A stretch of 64,000 nucleotides of DNA from Tubulanus polymorphus (taxonomy: Eukaryota > Nemertea > Palaeonemertea > Tubulaniformes > Tubulanidae). The translations under genes and the position numbers were made by a program. The stretch lies in contig NC_134032.1 of NCBI RefSeq assembly GCF_964204645.1, positions 2,694,916-2,758,915 on the forward strand, given 5' to 3'. Below, piece after piece: positions 22,888-34,141 of the stretch. The notes below the pieces were generated by a model. The model ran no database searches. It was not told the origin of the DNA and saw only the letters and a list, made by a program, of their open reading frames with translations. The number at the start of each line of letters is the position of its first letter. The first letter of the stretch is position 1.

Positions 22888-23149
22888 GTGGCGAGTGTCA
22901 GGATGTCTTTAGACACATAGATGGGGGCAAGATACTAAAGCCAGGACGAGGAGATCGTACAGGGAGGCACTCGATATGACGTTACACAGCGAGGACCTGA
23001 GCAAAAGATGCGCCGGAGCTCGGGTGACTGTAAGGTCCGACATCGAGTCAAGGGCCCCGACTCGATAGACCTCATGGCGGACACCTGTCCTGTCTGGTCC
23101 GTGTAATTGGGTCAATAGTTAAGACTTACCTCTGACACTCGCCTCCTCC
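22888..23149. repeat. GC-rich inverted-repeat segment inside the LTR
   Basis: GGCGAGTGTCAG near 22892 pairs with CTGACACTCGCC near 23137. Smaller hairpins lie inside, such as ATCGAGTC / GACTCGAT around 23041-23066 and TGTCTTTAGACA at 22904. It could be a structured RNA region or a small insertion. Confidence 0.45.
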
Positions 23150-23350
23150 CCCCATATTACTTTTATGAACGCTACTTTCTGTCTCTGAGGCTGTCCATCC
23201 CTTCGGCGGAAACTTTCCGTGGATTTCTCTTTGTAATTCCACTCCCCGAGACTGCAGGACCAAGGCGGACCCTGAAGCCACGCTTATTGAGGAGACCAGA
23301 CGGTCACGACACCTATCGGTCGCGACCAGAGGATGACACTACCGGCTACA

Positions 23351-23447
23351 ATAGCATTTATCTAATTTTTCAGCTGTTTTGAAATAATATGTTGTGAATG
23401 AGAATTAATATTATATATTGGTTTATCTTCAGATTTTGAAAATTTAA
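23351..23447 (-). mobile_element. Polinton-like copy 1, left piece
   Basis: Matches 34188-34290 of copy 2 base for base over most of its length (TATATTGGTTTATCTTCAGATTTT and flanks). It lies between the Gypsy LTR end and the Kolobok-type insertion, and corresponds to the 3' part of the minus-strand zinc-finger gene. Confidence 0.8.
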
Positions 23448-26235
23448 GGTATTGGTATACTAGAATTTTTGGGAAAATCTTAAATTTTTCAGTTTTTGTA
23501 TTTCTACATTTATTGCACACTATAAGTGAGTAGAATAACCTCTACAATTTCCATAGTGGTCAGATTATGGTAAAGGCATGTTTTGGGGGTCAAACTAGAC
23601 CCCTCCAATCTCAAAGCCCTTAGCAACAGCCCTTGGCAACGTGTTCGAAGTTATTTTTAGTGGTGTTAAACCGATACAATTAATAACCGTGCAGTGCTGC
23701 CATCTAGTTTAGATTCACAATAAACTTTATAACCCAAAACATTGATCTCAAGGTCGTTGGTTTTCATATTTTGAACGAATATAAAATACATGAAATTTTT
23801 CAGAATTTTGACTTCATAGACTTTTATAGCATATTCTGCTTTCGTTCTCGGGAACTCGTGCTTTATTGGACTTTCAACTGGTAAAATAACTAACTGTGAA
23901 CACTTACGTAACAATGGGGAAAGGTAGAAACACTCAAAGAAGAAAAAAACAGTTTCTGGTAATCAATTCAGCCCACCCCCAGCCCCGAAAAAGCCAGTCA
24001 TTGAGGGTGATGCATTAAAATCAGCCTCAGGACGAAAATTTGGACAACTTCTGAACAATTTGACAGCACAGGAGCTACCTGCAGATACAGATAAACTACA
24101 GGAAGGCTACTTGCTAATGGATTTATCGATTTTAACTGGGGTATTCAGTGATTTAGTGAAGTGTCCGGAGTGTGCCGCTTCAGTGACAGCATCTGCGGAC
24201 CTACCCAAAAAGGCCGGCATGGCACATTGTATAGTATTACAATGTGAAAATTGTGCGTGGGAACATTCATTTTATACCTCCAAGTTGATTGAAAGAACTG
24301 GTAGTGGCACACCTTTCTATGAAGTCAACATTCGAACTGTACATGCCTTCCGCGGCATCGGACAAGGACACGCGTCCATCGAAAAAATTTTGCCTGTTCG
24401 CAAACATGCCTCCGCCAATGAACAAAGCTGCATATACAAATGTGATGTATAGAATTAATAAAAGCTATAAAACAGAGGCTGATATAAGCTGTGCTAGGGC
24501 AGCTGCTGGTGTTAGGTCCCTGGAAACAGGATTGGCGCAACCGGATGATGAACCTGTAGAAACGAGTGTTAGCGTCGACGGATCATGGCAAAAGCGGGGA
24601 CACAGTTCTCATAATGGACTGGTTAGTGTCTTATCTACCAAAAACTTTAAAGTGTTGGATGATGATACATTGTCAAATCATTGCAGCAAATGTAAACAAA
24701 TGGAAAAAAAGAAAGACACTCCAAAATATTTCCGATGGAAAGCGAAACACAATTGTCCACTTAATCATAGTGGAACCGCAAATGCCATGGAACCGGTCGG
24801 TGCGAAAAAAATATTTAATCGTTCTTTAGATAAGTATTATCTGCTATATACTAGTTATTTATGAGATGGTGATAGCAGTTCATTCAAAGTTGTGAAAGCT
24901 GCTAAAGTTTATGGGAGTAAGGAGATTAAAAAACTAGAGTGTATAGGTCACGTGCAGAAACGGATTGGAACGGGCTTACGCGCCTTAGTGAAAAAGCACA
25001 AAATAGGTGGCAAAGGCAAACTGACAAAAAAATGTATCGACAAACTGCAAAACTATTATGGTATGGCAATTAGAGAGAACTGTGGTAACATAAAAGACAT
25101 GCAAAATGCAATATGGGCGGGACTATATCACGTTGCTTCTAATGATACACGGCCTCAGCATCATAAGTGCCCAAAAGGTGCTGACAGTTGGTGTGGTTTT
25201 AATTCAAACAGTGATAAGTTCAGACATAGTTCTGGTTTATCAGATGATATAGTTCTAATAGTTAAGCCATTGTATGAACGACTTGCGGAGGAGGACCTAT
25301 TAAAAAAGTGTTTGCACGGCGGCACTCAAAATTGTAACGAAAATTTCAATGGAGTAGTTTGGGACTTGTGTCCCAAAAGCGTCCATGCTGGACGATTTAC
25401 AGTTGAACTAGCTGTGTCCATGGCCATTTGCCAGTTTAATGATGGCTTACATTCGTCCCTCAAGTTTCTATGAAAGTATGAATATACAACCTGGCCGATT
25501 TACCGTTAAGAGTTCTATTGATCGAGATGTTCGGCGTGTTTTAATATCGATGCAACAAGGCTCAAAGACCATAAAAACCAAAAGAAAAAAGCTGAGAGCT
25601 ACAAGAAAGGGTTACCAGGATTCAAATGAACAGTAAGAAGGAGAAACCTACCAAAGTGGTGCATTTTAAGTGAAGAAGGTATAAATTCCTTAAGAATTTC
25701 TTAAAAATCGGTGTTTTCTCGGAAACATGATTTTTGGCTGACACACATTAGCAAAAACATGATTATGAAAAAAGTATTTGAGGTAGAGTCTTGAAATTTG
25801 GAATACTTGTTATTTATACGTATTGCTAGTGCGTGTGCCTTGGAAAAGTTAATATCTACATCAGGCTAGGTTAGGTTCTTCTATGAATATATAATTAGGT
25901 CAAAAATTCCTGAGAAAGTAGTTTCAACTTCGAAATTATTTTCTGACAAAATTAATTGATGTTAACCCTAGTTGAAGGCACATGCACTAGTCATGAGAGT
26001 TATGAATCAAATGCTGAGAGAATTGTGTCAATATATCAATTGGTTTATACTTTAGAGTGTTTTTGGTAAACCCCTCAAATTGCGCGTAAAAATCCACCTA
26101 ATTAGCATAAATTAGCATAAATTAAGAAAATTAATTTTTGAATGTGTAACATTTTCTATAGAGGTCACACTACCATAGGTATAATATTTGTAACTTGCTA
26201 TTTCAAAAATTCAGAAATTCTACTATACTTATACC
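23448..26235 (+). mobile_element. Kolobok/Mutator-like DNA transposon with TTAA duplication
   Basis: Ends GGTATTGGTATACTAGAATT at the left and GGTATAAGTATAGTAGAATT (complement of the right end) form terminal repeats. TTAA flanks both sides (23444-23447, 26236-26239). The Polinton-like sequence on the two sides is continuous with copy 2 near 34287, which proves insertion at TTAA. It carries one transposase gene. TTAA targets fit Kolobok (established knowledge), though I cannot run a search to fix the superfamily. Confidence 0.8.
23914..25635 (+). pseudogene. Transposase with Mutator-like (Kolobok-type) DDE domain, broken
   Basis: The ATG at 23914 opens a basic N-terminus. A four-Cys zinc site (CPEC..CENC) lies at about 24160-24260, followed by YEVNIRTVHAFRGIGQGH. 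The catalytic region has VSVDGSWQKRGHSSHNG (first Asp). A DGDSSSF stretch at about 24867 is followed by LECIGHVQKRIGT. HHKCPKGADSWCGF and NCNENFNGVVWDLCPKS come near the third acidic residue. This matches the Mutator-like transposase domain of many animal loci. Frameshifts near 23950, 24400 and 25470 and a stop at about 24862 break it. The C-terminus is basic. Confidence 0.8.
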
Positions 26236-26245
26236 TTAACTTCAG

Positions 26246-26800
26246 CGGATATACTAATTTTAGGATATTCAACATCTGTAATTATTTTTATAATATTTTT
26301 CATATTTTCAAAATGTTTTTTATTTTCTTCTAATGTTTTGCCTTCATAAAATTTAAAGTCAATTGCAGCTGGTCCAATATCACTTTTGAATGCTTCAATT
26401 ATATCTATTTCTTTTTAAATTATCTAATGATTTTATATAATTTTTAACATCTTCCATGTATGGCCTTTTATTGCTTATTTCATTTTTTAATCTTTTATCT
26501 TCTGTTTCTTATCATTATCTTTATCAAAATAATCTTCACCTAAAATATCATTATTCATATTTCTAATATGACTTTTAGATTTTAAATGTTCTTCATAATA
26601 TCTTTTGTTGCTGAATGATTGATTACATGTATCACATTAATATATTTCTTTAATTCTTCCAATTTAGTTTCTAATATATCATCTTTATATTCTAACTTTA
26701 ATTTATTCGCTAAATGTGTTTTAGTTTGATTATGTTTTGCTTTTTGGGATTCATCTCTATTAATTTTACATGTCGGGCAGTAGTACTTATTTGCTTCCAT
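26246..26800 (-). pseudogene. Zinc-finger gene of Polinton-like copy 1
   Basis: The start MEANKYYCPTC matches the gene at 34867-34142 and keeps the first CxxC finger. Further on, the frame is broken near 26630 and again several times. Its 3' part continues beyond the Kolobok-type insertion at 23351-23447. It is a nonfunctional relic. Confidence 0.75.
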
Positions 26801-26847
26801 TTTAATATCAAATTTTTTATTAAAATTGATTTTATATTATTCGAAAT

Positions 26848-27144
26848 CTATATCATGATGCCTTTTTTCATTCTTACCTTTGTATATGAAATAGAAATCA
26901 CCAGAACAATCTATGAAATCTATCCGGTAAATATGTTCTGAATTTATATTTATTTCCTTTTAATCCTTTATATTCTAAGCGAATTATTAATTTATCTCCA
27001 TATCTATTAGTAACTGTTTCAATATTAGTAATTAAATATTTCTTATGAATTGTTAATTCATTTTACTTCTTTAATCTACAGATTTGACATTTGTAGTATC
27101 TTTAATTCTATTTAAGAATTCACCGTGTATTTGTTTACTTTCCA
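26848..27144 (-). pseudogene. Small conserved gene, copy 1 (broken)
   Basis: Starts at 27144. Same gene as 30761-30435. It has a premature stop about 24 codons in and a short internal deletion before the conserved GDFYF end. In this copy it lies directly upstream of the zinc-finger gene, an order not seen in copy 2. Confidence 0.65.
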
Positions 27145-27220
27145 TTTTAATAACATATTTTTTTTATTAAAATTGATTTTAGAAGTTTTTCATTTATATA
27201 TGTTATTCATTTATATGCTA

Positions 27221-27457
<237 letters not shown>

Positions 27458-27470
27458 TAATATAGAGTAA

Positions 27471-27945
27471 TTGGGAATGTGTTTGTTCAGGTTAAAGGTG
27501 CGTGTTCTTGCACATCATAGTATCCTATTTGTGTTTGGAAGAGTAGATTCCAAGACGCTAGTCATGGAACTTGTTGCCGATAATAAGTGTGATTTAGCTC
27601 ATTGCTTGGATAACAATACTTGGGATATGAGCCATTGGGTAGACATTTCATCTCAGTTATCTGATGCTCCTAACTACATTCATTCCCATGGCATTCTACA
27701 CAATGACTTATATGAAGGCAATGTTTTAGTGAGCAGCAGTAGAATATGCAATGTTTTTGACTTCGGAAAGGCGACACTTGTTAATACGTCAGGCAGTACT
27801 CATTGTCTGAGGATGACAAACAGAGATACCGACTTCATCATCCCCAGATAGCACATGAGATTTTAAATGGGGCCCCCAGAGCATTCATTCAGATGTCTTC
27901 TCGCTGGGACGGATAAAGATGATTTGCCACTTCCCTCCGAATCCA
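27471..27945 (+). pseudogene. Protein kinase domain fragment
   Basis: The frame at 27471-27851 holds YIHSHGILHNDLYEGNVLV, a catalytic loop in HND form, and VFDFGKAT, the DFG metal site. The HND / DFGKA pair is found in a kinase-like family expanded in marine invertebrates (family knowledge). A frameshift near 27840 moves the next motif (QIAHEILNGAP, equivalent to the APE region) to another frame. The glycine loop and lysine are missing. There is no start exon in view. It is a decayed fragment or retrocopy, bounded on the left by the microsatellite. Confidence 0.6.
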
Positions 27946-28699
27946 CCAATTGTATTATATAAGCCGGGAATGTCGTGGACCCTTACCAGCAAAACGGCCA
28001 TGCGCTGGGGTGGTTACTGCATCTATTAATAGAACCATTGTATATAAGAATATGTGATTGGGCGAGGATATCATCTGAAAATTTGTCAGCATGCATTGTA
28101 TTCTAATAAGAAATTAAGTACAAGTAGTGTTTAACTCAAACCATAGTGAAAGGGCATTAATTTGTAATTTAGCTTAAATTCATTGGAATTTGAGTCAACT
28201 GTGCCTGTCTAAAGCCTGGCACACATGGGGCAATTTTAGTTGCTGTGATCGTTACTGCAAGCAATTTTCGAGCAATCAATCGCTAGACGTTTCCTGTGTG
28301 CTATGACTGGAGAAGGAGAGGCGATTATCTATATCTTATGACTTGTCAAATTTGCCGCATTAACTGCCGTGAAAGTTGTCGATTTTTAGAAGTATCACAT
28401 GATAAATGTTCGCTCACCCATTAGCTAGTTGATTTGTCGCTTGGCGATTCCAGCTACCGCACACACAGCAACTCCAAACGATCAATGACCAATTTCTAAC
28501 TATCAAGCAATTTCTTTCAACAATTTCCGCAGATGAGCAACCCTTCGTTGCTAATGTTGTCAATGATGCGGATCTAAGAAGCATAGACTGGAAGAAGATC
28601 TTCAGATACAGCAAAATTCAGATAATTTGGGACCAACAAATCTCATCCGGAAATCTGGATTAGAAGTCATTTTCTGGTATATTAATTAGACTAGGGGTC
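27946..28699. other. Intergenic; MITE-like remnant
   Basis: The block GGCACACATGGGGCAATTTTAG with a later CCTGTGTGC (28218-28310), and a GTCGCTTGGCGATT with GCACACACAG (28435-28470), look like paired halves of a GGCACACA-type nonautonomous element. A related GGGGGGCACACTGGGCGAC lies near 48703. No gene is seen. Confidence 0.35.
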
Positions 28700-29190
28700 C
28701 AGGGACACCATGCCCACTTGGGAAGTGGTTCCAAATGCTCAACAATCTAACAATTTCAATATTCAACACCCCCTGGTGACCATATACAAAAACCAACGAC
28801 CTTAAAACTCACCACAATCATAGAACATGTCAGCAGCTACGATTTTGTAATTGATTGTGATAACAAAATATGCCTCGTTACCAATTTAATATGGAAATAC
28901 TAAGTTATTCTACTATTCAACACCCCCTGGTGACCATATTCAAATCCCAATGACCTCGAAACTCACCACAATCATAGAACATGTCATGAACTACAACTTT
29001 GCAATTGATCATGGTAACAAAATATGCCTAGGTACCAATATAATAAGGAAATACTAAGTTATTCTATTACTCAACGCCCCCTAGTGACCATATAGAACAA
29101 CTAATGTCCTTAAAACTCGCAAAAATCATAGATGATGTCATGAGCTGCAACTTTCCAATTGATTGTGGTAGCAAAATACGCTGAGGTATC
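28700..29190 (-). repeat. Inverted tandem array of the CTCF-like-core repeat
   Basis: Three units (near 28710-28880, 28900-29030, 29040-29190) are reverse complements of the 7401-8380 units. They contain CAACnCCCCCTnGTGACCATA, CTCACCACAATCATAGAACATGTCA and a GGAAATACTAAGTTATTCTA link. Confidence 0.75.
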
Positions 29191-29257
29191 ATAGGTTATA
29201 GGCGAATATAATAACGCCATTATATAATCCAGTTATTATCCACTTATTATCACTCAT

Positions 29258-29614
29258 TTATTTATCAAAAAAATTACTATCATCAAAATATTTAGTTATC
29301 TTAGTGATGATTAAATCAACATTTATTTCATTACTAGTTTCATTTGTATATATTTCAATTATTATTTTTTTAATATCATCGATGATAAAATCTTCATCTA
29401 ATTCATAAAATCTTAAAGATTCTCTAATTAAATTAGTAATCTTTTCTACATTTAAAGTTTCTTTATCTATTGTTGTTTCATACTCAAATGTTGTTTCATT
29501 AGAAAATGTAATATTTTTGATATGTGTAATTACATCATTAACGTTAAATTTCATTTCTTTCTCACGTTTAAAATCAAATCCAAAACATATGCTCGGCCCA
29601 ACAGTTATATTCAT
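29258..29614 (-). CDS. Small acidic protein of the Polinton-like element, unknown
   Basis: 118 residues from an ATG at 29614, 18 bp downstream of the candidate jelly-roll gene. The protein is rich in Asn, Ile, Glu and Asp, with predicted helical stretches (KITNLIRESLRFYEL) and no cysteine pairs or membrane segment. The family is not recognised. The frame is intact, unlike several neighbours. Its place in the gene block suggests a virion or replication accessory role, which is inference only. Confidence 0.5.
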   Translation of the reverse strand: MNITVGPSICFGFDFKREKEMKFNVNDVITHIKNITFSNETTFEYETTIDKETLNVEKITNLIRESLRFYELDEDFIIDDIKKIIIEIYTNETSNEINVDLIITKITKYFDDSNFFDK

Positions 29615-29631
29615 TTATATAGTGAAAAAAA

Positions 29632-30393
29632 TTACTCTCTACATCTTATAACTAATTCATATATCACAGGAAAGTTATTCAAATCAATTAAATACCCATT
29701 ATGATTTCTTATTTCTAATTTGAAATTATTAAATTTAGGAATGCAAGGTTTAAAATCACATTCAGCTAAATTATGATTTATTTGAGTTCCAAATTGTTTA
29801 ACATTTTTTAGCGGTAAAATATTTAGTATACTAGCACTACAAATTGTTTCTTTAGTTGCTTCGAAAGTTTTTGTAGGATCAATTAAATTGCAATAAATAT
29901 AAAAGTGTGTAAAAGGTATTATTATATTTGAATTACCATCTACGTTTCCTGTTACGGTATCTGGTGCAATTCCTAACAGTTTAGCTATAGGTTTTTTTAC
30001 CATAAATGCATGTTGACTTTCATCATATACCTTTATTTTAATTTTATTTGTGCTATCACTTTTTATAAATCTAATTAAAAATTTATCTTCTCTTCTAATT
30101 TTCAACCGTGCTCTTCTATTAATTTCTTGAGCTAATGTTTCTAAATTATATAATCCTTGTTTTAAAATTATATGAAACCATTTATTTACATTTCCAATAT
30201 AAATTAAAAAAGTATTATCTTCAATAGTTTTATCCGTTATATTATAAAACGAATTACATAAACTTATATTAACTAATTTTAAATCTACACAATTCTTAAA
30301 TTCTCTATCTAATTGTACTAGTAAATTATGTGATTTATAATTTGTAAGTCTTCTAGAATCTACAAATATTCTGTATTCTTTTAATTCCACCAT
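29632..30393 (-). CDS. Candidate minor capsid (single jelly-roll, penton-like) protein
   Basis: Intact 253-residue frame from ATG at 30393. Alternating hydrophobic strands fit a beta-sandwich. The run VDLKLVNISLCNSFYNITD followed later by GLYNLETLAQEIN resembles the strand and loop pattern I know from Polinton-type minor capsid proteins (a WYNI-like element, then G-Y-x-L-x-x-L-x-x-x-I-N). No catalytic motif is seen. It lies just after the small conserved gene and before the 118-residue gene. Fold assignment is by pattern only; structure prediction would settle it. Confidence 0.45.
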   Translation of the reverse strand: MVELKEYRIFVDSRRLTNYKSHNLLVQLDREFKNCVDLKLVNISLCNSFYNITDKTIEDNTFLIYIGNVNKWFHIILKQGLYNLETLAQEINRRARLKIRREDKFLIRFIKSDSTNKIKIKVYDESQHAFMVKKPIAKLLGIAPDTVTGNVDGNSNIIIPFTHFYIYCNLIDPTKTFEATKETICSASILNILPLKNVKQFGTQINHNLAECDFKPCIPKFNNFKLEIRNHNGYLIDLNNFPVIYELVIRCRE

Positions 30394-30434
30394 TTATTTT
30401 ACATATTTTATTCGAAATCTATTTCATGGTGACC

Positions 30435-30761
30435 TTATTCATTCTTACCTTTGTATACGAAATAGAAATCACCAGAACATAATTCTTCTAAATCTTCACT
30501 TGATAATCTATGAAATCTATCTGGTAAATATGTTCTGAATTTATGTGTATTTCCTTTTAATCCTTCATATTCTAAGTGTCTAACTAATTTATCTCCATAT
30601 TTGTTAGTAACTGTATCAATATTTGTAATTAGATATTTCTTATGGATTATTAATTCTGTTAACTATTTGAATTTATAATCTACTGATTTTACATTTGTGA
30701 TATCTTTTATTCTATCTAGAAATAATTTGTTGTTCTCACTGTGTGTTTGCTTACTCTCCAT
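30435..30761 (-). pseudogene. Small conserved gene, possible OB-fold/ssDNA-binding protein
   Basis: About 108 codons from ATG at 30761, with one internal TAG near codon 33. The conserved part has a beta-rich pattern: HKKYLITNIDTVTNKYGDKL, then FRTYLPDRF, then a short GDFYFVYKGK end. A second broken copy at 26848-27144 keeps the same core, so the core is under family-level conservation. Similar small proteins near virus-like genes in invertebrates are thought to bind single-stranded DNA; that is a memory-level resemblance, not proof. Confidence 0.5.
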
Positions 30762-30790
30762 TTATAATACATATTTTTATTAAAATTTGA

Positions 30791-33700
30791 TTAACACGTT
30801 AGAATTCTTTTCATTATCTCGTTCTCTTTTGTTTCTTCTCTTTTAAATTTTAAGTATTCATCTAAATTACAACCAAAAGCAACTGTATGAATTCCATCAT
30901 CTAAAATATATCTTTTATCATCAAATGGATTCAAACTAACCTTTTCAATTTCTTCAATAAATATTTCATGATCGTCAGATCTTAAACATCTCATCTTATG
31001 TTTTCTAACTTCTTCATTGAATATACAATTGATGTAATCTTTGAAATGAATATTCTTTTCTACTACACTTTTGGTTATTCCTTTTAACTTTTTAGCTTCA
31101 TGTTCTTTAGTTTTATATGAATACATTTTAGATCTAATACCGATGAATTCAATCATTTCTTCACCACCTAATTCATCTTTGAATTTACCGGGAACTTTTT
31201 TATTATCATTGCTAAACAATTCATGATCTTTGGGATAATTACTAAAATCAAAATGATGTTTTAATGTTTTTAAATCATCTGTTATGTTATCAGTTTTTAT
31301 CTTTAATATGTAACTGTCGGTATCAAAATATAGTATTTCTATATGTTTTTCTCCAAAAAGTGGTTGTAATACATATATAGTATTTCTATATGTTTTTCTC
31401 CAAAAAGTGGTTGTAATACATTATAATAGAATTCATACATTAGTAATTTTGATAATTCTAAAACTGAAGCGCCAACATAGATTGGTTTATTAAATTTCAT
31501 TGATGTTCTTCTCATCTTAACTGCAGCTAAATTTTCATCAAATATTCTGTTACCAATGAACTTAGGATATGTTTGTAATTGTCTAATTCTTTTACCATTA
31601 CTAACTAACTCAATATCATTTCTATTTCTAATATTTTCACAAGTCTTACCATAGAATGCATTATTCATTAACTTGAAGAAATCTTTCTCGAAATCAGTTT
31701 TAGCTTCAGTTCTCTGTTTGGTGTTAAAATCTATATATTTTTCTAACCACTTAGATTGACTAAATGAAATATATCTATGTACTTTTTTTAGGATCATTCC
31801 TTGTTTTAGATAAAACTTTAACATTCTATAATGTACTACATAATTATATTTATCTTCTTGAGTTACCATTAACTTTTCTGTATGAATATGATTTTCGGGT
31901 TTAATTCTTTTTTGATAATTTGATAATTCTTCATGAGTTACAGTTTTATGTTCGGGACAGTAAGCTAGATTTCTAGATTTAAATTTAATATGTTCAGGAT
32001 ATTCTAAATCTACAACAAAGAAGTAACCAGTATCTGAATCATCTGCAATATCTAGAATTCTTTTCTTCCAATCAAATTTATCATTATTTTCATTCTGTAA
32101 AACTTCACTTATTTCAAATACTCCATAAGGTTGTGGTTCCATCATTGCCCAACCATACAAATCATTTGCATCTATATATAATAACTTATATCCAGGGTTA
32201 TCATTTACATTGAAATATCTATGCCCTAATACACCTGAAACTCCTCCTCTTATAGATTTTTCAAATAATAGTAATTGATCTATATTTGTTAACAAATCCA
32301 TTTTTATATCTGTAAATTTTAATCCACAATCCCATGTTAAACCTGGGCTAGAATAACAATGACATGGATCAATGTTAAAATATTTTAGGTTTACATCTCT
32401 AAACCTTTCGAATATATCGGTTAATTATAATACATCTGATTTTAGATATAAATCTACTAATTGTCCATGATTTTCTATTTTGAAATGATTCCAAATATTC
32501 AATGTTCTATTATAGACTTCATCTTTAACATATTCATTTCTTAATTCATCATAGAATTGTTCTTTCAATAATTCAGTAATGTTAAAATCATTATGATTTT
32601 TATAGAAAGAATATGGAATTGCGCCTTTATATCTCATTGATTGAAAATCATCATTATTTGGGTAATGTTGCTTTAATATTTTTAATTCATCATCAACTAA
32701 TGATTTTGATAAGTTATCTAATGAACTATTTAAAAATCTATATGAATCTATAAATCTTAGGCAACCAAATTGGAATGATATATAATTCTCAGATGTTTTA
32801 GCTAACATTCTAAATTTATAAGTTGGTATTTTATCTTTTGATCTATTTGAATTAAATCTTTCTATTTCATTATTGATTTCTTCTATTTTATGGCATAACT
32901 GTTTGATGAATAAATGTGCATCATATCCTGATAGATTATGAAATATAACTGGTACAAAATAAATTTTCTTAGCTTGTAAGTTACAATTCTCATGTGCAGC
33001 GCCTCTAAACTTTCCATTCAAATAATCATGGTCTCTTACTTTTTTATCTTTATAATTAAATATCTTTTCACAATAATAACATTTATCTGCAAACGCAAAT
33101 TCTTCTTTATCTTCTTCTGTCATTATAATTTCTATATTTGTATTCAATAATTTACTAAATCTTATTTCATATTCAATTAATAAGTCACAAAAATGATTGA
33201 TAACATTTTCATTTCTATAATCATAATATTCACTTTCAATTAGTTCTGGATAATCAGATTTAATATATAACCCGAAAGCTGCAGCTGATTGATGAATCTT
33301 TTTAATAGTATTTGTTTTTGGCGGTTCATCTGAAAAATCATTTTCATTAGAATTTAATTTCTTTCTTTTATAATATATTTCTTTTCTATCTTGATCAGTT
33401 AATTCTTTATTTAATGATTCAAAATCTCCATATATAACAAATGGAACTTTATTTTTGTAATCATATTTTTTGAATTCTAATATTTTATCCTTTTCATTTG
33501 GTAAAACTAATTTACAATAATCACGATTTTCACATAATTGTTTATGATTTAATAATGTACTTTCATTACTGAATTTATGTAAACATTTTCTACATAGATA
33601 TATTTTATTATGGTGATCACTTTCTGTTCTAAAGAATAAATCTATTTGTTTAATCCACATATAATGATTCTCATAATATAGTATATCTATAACATCATTT

Positions 33701-34128
33701 GAATCATAATCTTTTGATAGATATAAAGGTTCTAATGTATAATGTTTTATGTTGTTACCTTTTGTATTTGGTAATTTGATTAAATCAAATACATTTATCT
33801 TTATATTATTATCTCTTTCTATCTTTGGGATGTTTTTTATTATAACAGGATACTTATCTATCTTATAATTATTTTCAAATGGTTTATAATTTGTTAATCT
33901 AAAACTATGTGTAATATCTTCTGTTGGATGTAAACAACTTATTATAGCCCATAGAAAACATTTATCATCTTCATTTTGTACATTTATTACAGCATTAGTT
34001 TTAAATGGTAATTTGATATAACTTGATCCATTTATACTATCATCTTTATAATATGATACATTATTTTCATCTATTGGTTTCGATTTAGTTATCTTATTAT
34101 ATTTTGTGTTATAAACATGTAAAGTCAT
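30791..34128 (-). pseudogene. Protein-primed type B DNA polymerase gene, two lesions
   Basis: ATG at 34128. Residues 177-199 form a C2H2-like finger. VIYGDFES (residues 231-238) is Exo I. RDHDYLNGKFRGAAHENCNL and HNLSGYDAH, about 30 residues apart, cover the TPR-type zinc region and Exo II. A TAA at 32425-32427 interrupts SDVL-LTD in frame. The palm follows with YIDANDLYGWAM (motif A) and KLMNNAFYGKTCEN (motif B). A 47-bp tandem duplication near 31328-31420 shifts the frame just before the FDTDS motif C. The C-terminal part runs in the shifted frame down to 30791. It would copy the element from a protein primer; in this copy it is inactive. Confidence 0.85.
31328..31420. repeat. 47-bp tandem duplication in the polymerase gene
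   Basis: ATATAGTATTTCTATATG and the following TTTTTCTCCAAAAAGTGGTT occur twice with a 47-bp period. As 47 is not a multiple of three, it breaks the polymerase frame immediately upstream of motif C. Confidence 0.9.
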
Positions 34129-34141
34129 AAATATTATCTCA

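Larger units (their letters stand above)
14907..23350 (+). mobile_element. Ty3/Gypsy retroelement, decayed, split by piggyBac
   Basis: In order it carries protease, reverse transcriptase, RNase H, integrase (interrupted at 17749 by the piggyBac element and resuming at 20235), a GPF/Y-like C-terminus, a zinc-finger ORF3, a polypurine tract and a putative 3' LTR. The right edge is well supported. The LTR ends GCTACA at 23350, and Polinton-like sequence starts at once (ATAGCATTTATCTAATTT against ATAACATTTATCTAATTT in the other copy, near 34190). No matching 5' LTR was found, so the true left end is unknown and the copy is probably 5'-truncated or rearranged. Confidence 0.75.
21872..23350 (+). 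repeat. Putative 3' LTR of the Gypsy element
   Basis: It starts TGTAGC and ends GCTACA, a TG..CA pair with a 6-bp inverted end. It follows a polypurine tract and stops exactly where Polinton-like host sequence resumes. At 1.48 kb it is long for the class. Internal features are three CRE palindromes and a GC-rich hairpin-forming segment. No second copy is in the window, so the call rests on boundaries rather than on a repeat pair. Confidence 0.5.
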
